Part shown: in pieces, positions 31,830 to 43,100 of the stretch | Layout of the letters: the number at the start of each line of letters is the position of its first letter | How positions within the stretch are numbered: position 1 is the stretch's first letter | Source of the DNA: Zoroaster sp. YZ-2022 | Taxonomy: Eukaryota; Echinodermata; Asteroidea; Forcipulatida; Zoroasteridae | Reading direction: 5' to 3' | NCBI GenBank assembly: GCA_029582265.1 | Contig: CM055830.1 | Span: 23,978,163 to 24,042,162, forward strand | Length of the DNA stretch: 64,000 nucleotides | Translations under genes and position numbers: made by a program | Notes under the pieces: generated by a model | Seen by the model: only the letters and a program-made list of their open reading frames with translations | Databases searched by the model: none | What the model was told of the DNA's origin: nothing

Positions 31830-33240
31830 AAATTTACATGGTGTGAATGAGAAACATGACATGTAATGAGTGTTCTTATACTCAAACTTGGAATGACACA
31901 AATACTAGCACTTGTGTTACAAAAATGCTCATGTCTTCAGAACCAGACAACCAAATCCAACAAAACATTCACAGAACCTAGACAAATAATTGAGCATCAT
32001 TTGTATTGCAAAATAATGGAGATGCGTTTCACAGTATGTAATAACAAAAATAGGTTGAAAATATTTGAAAAGATTATTCAAGCCATGAACTTGACATGCT
32101 GAGAAGCTATATGTATTACCAGATAATGCCCAGTGAAGGCTGTGTGTACCTTTCAAGTGATAATTTGTTAATAGGCAGTTCTACTATTAAGGCAAACAAA
32201 TGTATGTCTCACACCAGTTTTTAACCCATACATCTATCCTTTTCTTCAAAATAAATATCCAGTAAGCTTTATAGGTAGATGGACATGTTGTTACTTGAGT
32301 TGAATGTTACCCAGGTAATCATAAAAGTACCCATACATGCATAGGATTGAGATTGTATGGGTACATTTGGGGCATACCTTAGGTGACAATGACACCTTCT
32401 GAATTACTTGAACCAAATCACTTAGAACAAACATAAGAACCAAAAACTCTGGTGTTGGATGTACATCATTTTATGAAACTGCACCAATCAAATAAACATG
32501 AATAAGTTGTTATTTTTATTCATTGGTGAAATATGTGCATCAGTGGTTGATAATTGTTTATATTTCTACTTTAAAAAATACTTTCTGAAAAAAAAAAAAA
32601 AAATAAGGGTTGATTTAATTGTGCTCTAAGCATTCTGATTTCATGTTCAAATTTAAATGCAGAGTTAAACCAAATGACTTATGTTGGCCTATTAGTTTGA
32701 AAGTAAGGTAGTTATAGTAATAATATAACTACATTGTAGGAAACTGAAGTTGATGCTTCAGTTGATAAACATGTTTGAAAAAACTGTACTTATATCTTGA
32801 AGCAAAGAAAATAAATGACTGAATTGAATTTGTGAATGCAGTGTATCTCTGTACGTTATACAGTGTCTTGTATGTTGTATTAAATATAGACTTTGTCCAA
32901 GTTGTCTACTATTAACTGTTTTGTATTGTTTTACGTCAAGCAATTCTGGAAGGGCACAACCATTTGATTGTTCATTTTTGTTTCAGTTATAGGAGAAAAA
33001 TATATCGTATCCTGACTATTGCTGCATAAAAGTGAACCTTACCCTCACATATGTTACTTAGTTACATTATTACACCATGTTAAATATGCATCACACATGT
33101 TATGAACTATTTCAGGTGATTCCCAGGAAATTTGTTTTTAATCTGAATTTTTTTTTTTTCCCCATATAAAAGAGAGAAAAACAAGTAGTTTAAGATGAAA
33201 AAACTGTTACATGTTTTTTTAAATGTTTTACAAATATTTG
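31830..33240. other. Intergenic DNA, nothing recognised
   Basis: AT-rich unique-looking sequence with an A-run at 32589-32603. No coding signal. Confidence 0.35.
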
Positions 33241-33352
33241 CCAGATGGCAACTTCAATGAATGTACTTCAGATGAAATCATTTTTCAGGATAATTGATAT
33301 TTATACCAAGATTGATAATCTGGTAATTATTAGTGTTGTGTCTCCCCTTTAT

Positions 33353-33695
33353 CAGTTGTGCCTTACAGGGACAATGTCATCACAACTACAGCAGACTTTA
33401 TCAGTTGTGCCTTACAGGGACAATGTCATCACAACTACAGCAGACTTTATCAGTTGTGCCTTACAGGGACAATGTCATCACAACTACAGCAGACTTTATC
33501 AGTTGTGCCTTACAGGGACAATGTCATCACAACTACAGCAGACTTTATCAGTTGTGCCTTACAGGGACAATGTCATCACAACTACAGCAGACTTTATCAG
33601 TTGTGCCTTACAGGGACAATGTCATCACAACTACAGCAGACTTTATCAGTTGTGCCTTACAGGGACAATGTCATCACAACTACAGCAGACTCAAC
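33353..33695. repeat. 49-bp minisatellite, 7 units, derived from a K-family MITE end
   Basis: Unit contains TTACAGGGACAATGTCATCA then CAACTACAGCAGACTTTATC. Its GGGACAATGTCATCA part is the left terminus of the K-family MITE whose body continues directly after the array at 33690. Units are nearly identical. Confidence 0.95.
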
Positions 33696-33852
33696 AGTGC
33701 ATTGAATCGGTGTACTAGTTTTAGATGAACACAGTGACTGCAAATTACTGGTTCATTTGTGCAGCAGCAACGGTAAAATGACCTAATCATGTGGGTATTA
33801 TTTTCAGTTAGCACTCTGATTCCATGCCCTATTGATCGTGACGATATTGTTC
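33690..33852 (+). mobile_element. K-family MITE, copy 4 (body adjoining array)
   Basis: Continues from the array as CAACAGTGCATTGAATCGGT, GATGAACACAGTGACTGCAA and GATTCCATGCCCTATTGATC, ending CGTGACGATATTGTTCATTT then AATTAA (mutated right terminus). Confidence 0.8.
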
Positions 33853-34865
33853 ATTTAATTAATTTATGACAGGGTCCCCCATAAATCCAAAAACTGTAAA
33901 CTGTAAAAATCCAAAAACTTGAATGCCTGAAGGCTGCAAAGGTTTCACTTTTAAATTTTAATTTAGGGAGTCACTAAAGCTGTCCACCAATCCTTAATGG
34001 ATTTATATCTGAATACATTGATACTTGGACACAAGAGTTTGGAATTCCTTCCCTCCATGATGTATCGTGCATTTACAATTCTGTATATTAGAATGCTATG
34101 AACTGGAAGCTCTACACATATCTATGGGTTTGTCTAGGAAGCATCCGTAACACAAACATTTTGTCCCAACTCTATCCAGCTTGGCACCCCACCCCACAAA
34201 AAACAATTGTACTCGTAGTAGTACCTTTATTGAAAATAATCTGTATTTATTATTGTTTACCCATTTTGAACCATGTCCCTAGTTACATAATAATCTAATC
34301 AATTCTTATGAATAAATATGGCATTAATCACATCTGTAGTTACAGGCAATTTCGTTCTCATTCATCATTCCTACATATTTTTAATAATGGATGGAAGTGG
34401 GTACATGACCGTGAACTACATAATCTCGAGTACTAAAGCCCATAGTCTTAGTCTGCCTAGAAAAGGCCTTCCATAAGCCTGTTAACTACCTGCTCTGCCA
34501 TTAATATGGGGGGGGGGGGGTGTCACACCCCCATATTGATTTTCCGTAAGCTAATCAAGCCAGTCAGCAAATAAAGCAAGTTTGTGTGCACTGCCCGAGG
34601 TAAGGGGAAAATTAATAACATTTTCTCTCTCTCACTCCAACCCCTCCTCCAATTTTTGTTTCATGCCTAGACACCCCCACCGCATCCCACTCATCCATCC
34701 CACTCATTCATTTTTTTTTACCACCGTTGAAGTCAGTTATTGGCTTCCACCCCCTCCAAATATTATGCCTTGCTTACAGCCCTGTTGGTGTATACTCACC
34801 TTAAGAGTTACAGGTATGAGACTGAATGGGAAATGAGTCATTGGAATATGTCACTCATTGCTTCA

Positions 34866-35077
34866 AGGGACAATACTGTCATGATCAACAGAGCATGGAA
34901 TCGGAGGGCTAGTTTTAGATTAACTCATTGACTGAAAATAATACCCCACATGATAAGGTCATATTACCGTTGCTGCAGCAGTAATTTTCAGTCACTGTGA
35001 TCATTTTAATCTAGGACACTGATTCCATGCCCTGTTGGAAACCTGCTCTGATCATGACGATAGTGGCCCTTTAAACC
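34866..35077. mobile_element. K-family MITE, copy 5, full length
   Basis: The left end GGGACAATACTGTCATGATC is mirrored by GATCATGACGATAGTGGCCC then TTTAA. Arms with GCATGGAATCGG and GATTCCATGCCC pair, and the loop carries GATAAGGTCATATTACCGTT. Confidence 0.85.
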
Positions 35078-36115
35078 TTTGGTGTTATTCAGTGTGTTAA
35101 ATCCACTTTTGTTCAAATCCTACAAAATGTGCACATGGAATAAATATCTTTGACAGAAGTAATTTGTGGATTTACAGATGGTGTCTGTTGCTAATGTTAA
35201 CTTTTATCTTGATAAATATGTACATACATGTACATACAGTACATACTATGACATTCACAATGAGTGACTCATACTATTTGAACATTAAATATACATGATA
35301 CTGATTATATTGTACTTTCATATTTCTTGCATTTTGACAACAAATATGACAACAAATTCAAATCAATTTATGCTGATACATAACAAATGCATAGTATTAT
35401 CATTAAACTGCAAAACAAATTCATTTATATTTTAAGTTAGAACGTTTAGTTTAATAGTTACCAACAAGCGTTAGATGTATTGCATTATTTCAAGTGATTG
35501 GGAAATAATCTGTGCACAGAGATTGGAAGTATTGTAGCAACACAAACATTAAATCCCATTTTTATTAAATGCCCATCTTGATTTCATTTTTAAAATCTGG
35601 GGTTCTTAAAAAGGTTATTGCTTAAGAAATTCAATTTATTATGTAATAGCTGAACCTCAAAGAATAACTACTAGACAAGGTTCAAGGTTCATTTTATTTA
35701 GACCATGAGTTTTATACTGGAAGATTTTAAAAAATGATTAGAAAAACAAGACAGTCACTAGGGTTAAAAAGAGATTTCCCTGAATGTAACTAAGACGCAG
35801 GAAGTGTACAATTTTCATTATCAGTAACATACTTGCCAATCTTATACAATCATAATGTGGTAGACCATGTACCCCAATCATAAAACCATAATATCATTTG
35901 TCATTAGACACATACATGTATTAATATTTCCAGGAGCCCGATAGCATGGCTAATAATTGATGTCCAGCCAGTCACTCTCAACAACATAACACAACAATAT
36001 CCATTAAGCCATATGCCCTATGGTTAATATTGCAGCACTTTGAGGCACTAAAGCTAAGAACTACTGTTACATTTGTGTTCAAAATACATGTATAGGTGTT
36101 CACTTTGGGTTGGGG
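35078..36115. other. Intergenic DNA, nothing recognised
   Basis: AT-rich sequence without supported features. Confidence 0.35.
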
Positions 36116-36116
36116 T

Positions 36117-36322
36117 TAAAGGGACAGTATCATCATGAACAGAACAGGGCATGGAATCGGTGTCCTAATTTAAAATGAACACAGTGACTGAAAATTACTG
36201 ACTCATTTATATGCAGCAGCAATGGTAATATGACCTTATCATGTGGGGTATTATTTTCAGTTATTCTAAAACTAGCACTCTGATTCCATGCCCTATTGAT
36301 TGTGATGACACTGTCCCTTTAA
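36117..36322. mobile_element. K-family MITE, copy 6, full length
   Basis: The cleanest copy: TTAAAGGGACAGTATCATCA at the left and TGATGACACTGTCCCTTTAA at the right, giving TTAA on both sides. The interior is nearly palindromic. The TTAA duplication and TTAAAGG terminus fit the Kolobok/T2 MITE type. Confidence 0.88.
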
Positions 36323-36530
36323 GCAGTAGGGAATACAAGTTCAATACACATTCTTTACTGCAGGATCAAGACAAATGGTTCTTTTCTCAAAAAACAAACA
36401 AATATTGTATTAAAAGAAATGAATGGAAGCATTAATGAATGGAATTATATATTAATCATGATTTGATATAAAGTATCAAGACCTTTGTACTGATTACATA
36501 ATTACATTTATGTAAAAAAAAAAGAAGCAA

Positions 36531-37240
36531 TTAAAGGGAAGATACATGATTGGTAATGTTATGCTACGATTCCTAATGATATACAATAACCAACTCACCT
36601 ATGAATATATGAATAACTTAATATATTGTGTTGCTAATGAGACAATAATTATATTCATTTATGGTATTCTTTTCTAAATTTGAACTGGAAATTATTTCCC
36701 TTTTCTTATAAGTGACAGCACCTCAGACTATCATTTCTTATAAGTGACAGCACCTCAGACTATCATTTCTTATAAGTGACAGCGCCTCAGACTATCATTT
36801 CTTATAAGTGACAGCGCCTCAGACTATCATTTCTTATAAGTGACAGCACCTCAGACTATCATTTCTTATAAGTGACAGCACCTCAGACTATCATTTCTTA
36901 TAAGTGACAGCGCCTCAGACTATCATTTCTTATAAGTGACAGCGCCTCAGACTATCATTTCTTATAAGTGACAGCGCCTCAGACTATCATTTCTTATAAG
37001 TGACAGCGCCTCAGACTATCATTTCTTATAAGTGACAGCGCCTCAGACTATCATTTCTTATAAGTGACAGCGCCTCAGACTATCATTTCTTATAAGTGAC
37101 AGCGCCTCAGACTATCATTTCTTATAAGTGACAGCACCTCAGACTATCATTTCTTATAAGTGACAGCACCTCAGACTATCATTTCTCAGGAAGATTGATA
37201 CCATCATTGGCTTTATACCAAGTAAGTTTCACATTACAAT
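36531..37240. mobile_element. M-type MITE copy containing a 32-bp array (right end unclear)
   Basis: The left end TTAAAGGGAAGATACATGAT matches the M family. After the array the flank TTCTCAGGAAGATTGATACC matches M-type interiors near 31540 (opposite strand) and 47023. The right terminus is not located. Confidence 0.5.
36703..37187. repeat. 32-bp minisatellite, about 15 units
   Basis: Unit starts TTCTTATAAGTGACAGC(G/A)C and continues CTCAGACTATCAT. It has two sequence classes (GCG and GCA), with the GCA class at both edges and once internally. Confidence 0.96.
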
Positions 37241-37704
37241 GTTGTTATTGAATTACACCAATGTCTATACCTTAGCTATGAGAAGAAGAAAACATTTTTA
37301 TAAGTTTTGAGAAAAATGGAATGTCATTGAAGATTTTCAATAAATGTTTTTTTTTTAATTGCTGGTGTAACATTGGTTAAAGCAATCATCAAAAACCATT
37401 TATTTTTCACTACAACTGCAAGATTTTACATTTTCTATTGTAATATAATTCTAACACTATGGTTGAACACTGTCCTTTATTGACTATTATTTGGGGGTAT
37501 GGAATTAAAAGATTTAAAAAAAATCATTTTTCATCATATAATTCTAACAATTCAAGTCACATAAATATTTGAAGAGTTTCCTAGCAAAACGCTACATATC
37601 CATCAAACTTGTGTTTGCCTACCTGTGAACGATGTCTGAGTGGTGTTGGTGCAAAAGTTTTAAATAAGGCATTTATCGCGTTTTGCTATGAAACTTCATA
37701 TGAA
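37241..37704. other. Intergenic DNA, nothing recognised
   Basis: AT-rich sequence between two arrays. No feature is supported. Confidence 0.35.
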
Positions 37705-39410
37705 ATATATCCCATAACGACAACAAGTAACAGGTCAAGACAAACTAATTGACTTGCTTAGCAATGACATATCCCATAATGACAACAAGTAACAGGTCAA
37801 CACAAACTAATTGACTTGCTTAGCAATGACATATATCCCATAATGACAACAAGTAACAGGTCAAGACAAACTAATTGACTTGCTTAGCAATGACATATAT
37901 CCCATAATGACAACAAGTAACAGGTCAAGACAAACTAATTGACTTGCTTAGCAATGACATATATCCCATAATGACAACAAGTAACAGGTCAAGACAAACT
38001 AATTGACTTGCTTAGCAATGACATATCCCATAATGACAACAAGTAACAGGTCAAGACAAACTAATTGACTTGCTTAGCAATGACATATCCCATAATGACA
38101 ACAAGTAACAGGTCAAGACAAACTAATTGACTTGCTTAGCAATGACATATATCCCATAATGACAACAAGTAACAGGTCAAGACAAACTAATTGACTTGCT
38201 TAGCAATGACATATATCCCATAACGACAACAAGTAACAGGTCAACACAAACTAATTGACTTGCTTAGCAATGACATATATCCCATAACGACAACAAGTAA
38301 CAGGTCAACACAAACTAATTGACTTGCTTAGCAATGACATATATCCCATAATGACAACAAGTAACAGGTCAAGACAAACTAATTGACTTGCTTAGCAATG
38401 ACATATATCCCATAATGACAACAAGTAACAGGTCAACACAAACTAATTGACTTGCTTAGCAATGACATATATCCCATAATGACAACAAGTAACAGGTCAA
38501 GACAAACTAATTGACTTGCTTAGCAATGACATATCCCATAATGACAACAAGTAACAGGTCAAGACAAACTAATTGACTTGCTTAGCAATGACATATATCC
38601 CATAATGACAACAAGTAACAGGTCAAGACAAACTAATTGACTTGCTTAGCAATGACATATCCCATAATGACAACAAGTAACAGGTCAAGACAAACTAATT
38701 GACTTGCTTAGCAATGACATATATCCCATAATGACAACAAGTAACAGGTCAAGACAAACTAATTGACTTGCTTAGCAATGACATATATCCCATAATGACA
38801 ACAAGTAACAGGTCAACACAAACTAATTGACTTGCTTAGCAATGACATATATCCCATAATGACAACAAGTAACAGGTCAAGACAAACTAATTGACTTGCT
38901 TAGCAATGACATATCCCATAATGACAACAAGTAACATGTCAAGACAAACTAATTGACTTGCTTAGCAATGACATATATCCCATAACGACAACAAGTAACA
39001 GGTCAACACAAACTAATTGACTTGCTTAGCAATGACATATCCCATAATGACAACAAGTAACAGGTCAAGACAAACTAATTGACTTGCTTAGCAATGACAT
39101 ATATCCCATAATGACAAGTAACAGGTCAAGACAAACTAATTGACTTGCTTAGCAATGACATATATCCCATAATGACAAGTAACATGTCAAGACAAACTAA
39201 TTGACTTGCTTAGCAATGACATATCCCATAATGACAACAAGTAACATGTCAAGACAAACTAATTGACTTGCTTAGCAATGACATATCCCATAATGACAAC
39301 AAGTAACATGTCAAGACAAACTAATTGACTTGCTTAGCAATGACATATATCCCATAATGACAACAAGTAACAGGTCAAGACAAACTAATTGACTTGCTTA
39401 GCAATGATAT
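37705..39410. repeat. 60-64-bp minisatellite, about 27 units
   Basis: Unit contains CCCATAATGACAACAAGTAA then CAGGTCAAGACAAACTAATT and GACTTGCTTAGCAATGACAT. Length variants come from ATAT versus AT before CCC and a missing ACA near 39115 and 39175. Point variants (CAACAC, ACATGTC) are shared by several units. Confidence 0.97.
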
Positions 39411-40048
39411 ATAAAGGGATGAGGGAGCATGGGGCAACATGCCTCTGTAGTTCCCCCTAAAGAAATCCCCCACCTCCATTTTCTTTTTGGCTACACCACA
39501 GTTGTTTATTCAAATAGGCATGACTGTTTCAGCGTTGCTTGTCAATGCAAGGGTCCTGCATTGTCTCATCATTTTGGGGAGTGGAAGACAAAATTAACTT
39601 ACACAATTAATCAACCAACATAAACTCAATGTTGTACATTATCTACATACCACATATTTATAATGACAACCAAGGGTTTCACCAATGCTGTACTTGGCCC
39701 GAGATACTTAGGTTTCATATCATTCACAAAATATATCATTTTATATCTATATTACATTGTGTCATCATTAGTCTAATGATAAAACCAATTTATTCTAAAA
39801 AATTATAAATCAATCTTTAAGGAAACTTTTACACAAATTAATAAATTAATTAATCTATTGCGTCTGCACGACTGAAAATTACAAAAATTTTTACAAAATT
39901 GATTATTATTTTAGAAATATTCTGTACCTGTATTGGTCTGTATTATTATAAATTGTATATTGCATAAAAAGGTGGCATTCTCAATATAAAGAGAATGAAC
40001 TGTTAGTGAAGATATTGGAAGGATAGCTACATACATTCAATGATTCAT
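39411..40048. other. VAT1 3' flank
   Basis: Non-coding sequence downstream of the VAT1 stop on the minus strand; includes its 3' UTR. Confidence 0.5.
39789..39794 (-). terminator. Candidate VAT1 poly(A) signal (AATAAA)
   Basis: TTTATT on the plus strand is AATAAA on the coding strand, about 255 nt past the VAT1 stop. It is a position-based guess, and other AT-rich candidates exist nearby. Confidence 0.3.
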
Positions 40049-40135
40049 CTATCGTTCTGCTGTTGTATTATCCCATGTTAAGATAACTTTACCAATGTTC
40101 TTGCGTTCTTGTATATGTTGCATTGCAGCTCCGAC
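40049..40135 (-). CDS. VAT1: VAT1 exon 7 (last)
   Basis: On the minus strand, acceptor CATCAG, then VGAAMQHIQERKNIGKVILT, and stop TAG at 40049-40051. RKNIGKV is the conserved family C-terminal motif. Confidence 0.94.
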   Translation of the reverse strand, partial: VGAAMQHIQERKNIGKVILTWDNTTAER

Positions 40136-43100
40136 CTGATGAATAACATGAAAATAACCCACTTGTCAATATATAAACAGTTACATTCATATAATATGTG
40201 TGATAATTGATGCACATAAAATAACATGAAATTATCTCAGCTAGTATAAAACTATACAAATCTGTTAATGTTGTGTTTGGGGATATGGAAACAATAACCA
40301 TATGTACAAAATGCATAGTTGATCACTGTATGATGTAGGGTATCTATGTATCTTGTACTAAATCTCAAATAATACAGACAATATTTAGTTGTTTAGGAAA
40401 GTTGTTAGGAAAACAAGAGTTAAATGCAATCAAATGAAGTTAAATGCAATCAAATGAAGTTAAATGCAATCAAATGAAGTTAAATGCAATCAAATGAAGT
40501 TAAATGCAATCAAATGAAGTTAAATGCAATCAAAGATGGCTGCCAACACAGACACCATTATACACATACGTTTCATGAATAAAAAATTTCAATTTATGTA
40601 AGATATTACCAAGTATGTATCAATATATGATGAGAGACTAAATGACAAACTTACTCGACTGAATTCCCAGACTGAATCAACACGTGGTTTAATCTGTCCA
40701 TCCTTATACATTCTCAAGATGTCTTGTACTGCATTACGAGTGAGATCAATCTCTGTTTCTAACCAACCCAGATGGAAGCCACACACTGCCTTATTGTGTG
40801 TCATCATATCTAATGGTTTAAAGCTGGGTGTCTTCCACCAAGTAGATACTAATGCCTTGACACTACGTGTTTCACCTGTTATCACATTAGCTCCACCTAC
40901 AAGAATAAGCACAAATACGTAAAGACAACACCCATCAACAATAATCTTAAGTAAGACTAATTGCGGTGACACCAAGTGAAATTCTCTATTGAGTAGTAAT
41001 TAGTTCTAAAAAGAACTGGAGGTTATTTACAACTTGACGTTTCGATCAGTATGCTCTGATCGTCCTCAGGAGAAATAATCTTAGGTAACTCATCCTGGTA
41101 AATTATCTGCAAAGGTGATTCTTAAAGATGTATTGCCCGTGTTTTACTGGCAATCGTGGCCGAGCGGTCTAGCTTACCGGACTCAAGTTCTGGTGTTAGC
41201 AGCAGAATGTGGGTTCGAATCCCGGCCGTGACACTTGTGTCCTTGAGCAAGACACTTAACCATAATTGCTTCTCTCCACCCAGAGGTTAAATGGGTACCT
41301 GTGAGGGCAGAGTTGGTTGATTAGCCCTATATGCGCTGTAATGGCAGCAATTGAGCTGTATACTCCCCAGGGAGCTGAGATGGTTTCAGGAATAATTTAT
41401 GAGCCTTATGAGCTATATGAGCCTTATGAGCAGGGGTAATAATATAATGCGCCTTGAGCACCACTCAGTTGGTGGATACGTGCGCTATATAAGTCCACAC
41501 ATTATTATTATTATTATTAATTTCCGGATTTATTTTTCTTTTCATTGGAACATTGATAATTTCCTTTTAGAGAGGAAAACAAATACTTTGACATGAGATA
41601 TTTCACAAAATAGTTATCAGAAGCTTGGTTTTACAGTAAAAGACTGCCAACTTTATTTTATGACCGTTGACGGGACCCACCTTAATGTAACTTCATTTCG
41701 GTACATATTTACTGTAAAACTATGCTTCTCACAATTATTTTGAGAGAGATGTCCTTTTTAAACCATTTGTTTTCCATTCTTCAAGTAAAAAAACGATGTT
41801 CCTATGAAAAATAAAATTTCAGAAATTGTTGTTAAAATAGACAAAAACACAGGCAATACATCTTTAAGTGTATGAAACCATTGTTTTAATTAATTAATAG
41901 GCTTTATAGTCTGTCAGTCAATTATAAATCTAATACTATATCTAATGATTATCCCTCCTACAATCAGTGCAATTTTTGAAACAACCCATTCAGGTCACTT
42001 CACGCTGTTGCAGTTGTTGCCAGTGGCCTCCTATATGGTTACCCTTCTGTCACACCAATGAGATTGCAGGGCAACATGGTCCATCCCATTGATACATTGC
42101 AGGCCATACTGATATGTTCAAACAACCAGCTACAACCAGCTGTAAACCTGACCATGTATTTTGACTGTAAACACACCTATACAAAACCACTAAAGACTGT
42201 GGTTTGTAATGGCCTTCAGTGTGTGTTGAGTATGTAATCGGAGATGGTCTTATTTACAGTGGCCTTGGGTGGCACTGGGTTGATTTTGTAAGATTACTTG
42301 GAAAGGACAGCAGTGGCTTGTATGCTTTAAAGGTTGGTGAAGAACATATTGGAAATTTAGTGGATCAGAGTGGCCTCCATATGAAGTAGGGTTATTGCCA
42401 AGAAAATTCCACATGAAAGATCCAATTCCACACCAGTAAAGTAAACTATTTTTGACTTGATTCAATCAAAGTTGTTGATCTTACCAAACACAATGATTTT
42501 TCCCATGGGTCTGAGGAGGGAATAGCCTTTCATTGTATCAGAACCTGACAGTGGATCCAGCACAATATCAACACCTATATCAACATATAAAACAAATGTC
42601 ATCAACACAATGCTGTCAATATCAACACATCTTCAACATACAAAACAAATGTCATCAACACAATGCTGTCAATATCAACACATCTTCAACATACAAAACA
42701 AATGTCATCAACACAATGCTGTCAATATCAACACATCGTCAACATACAAAACAAATGTCATCAATACAATGCTGTCAATATCAACACATCTTCAACATAC
42801 AAAACAAATGTCATCAACACAATGCTGTCAATAAACACATCTTCAACATACAAAACAAATGTCATCAACACAATGCTGTCAATATCAACACATCTTCAAC
42901 ATACAAAACAAATGTCATCAACACAATGCTGTCAATATCAACACATCGTCAACATACAAAACAAATGTCATCAACACAATGCTGTCAATATCAACACATC
43001 GTCAACATACAAAACAAACGCCATCAATGCAATGCTGTCAATATCAACACGTCGTCAACATACAAAAGAAATGCCATCAACACAAACAACACATCGTCAA

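Noticed and set aside
28598..39410. Possible CRISPR arrays
   Set aside because: Units are directly adjacent with no variable spacers, in a eukaryotic intergenic region; they are minisatellites.
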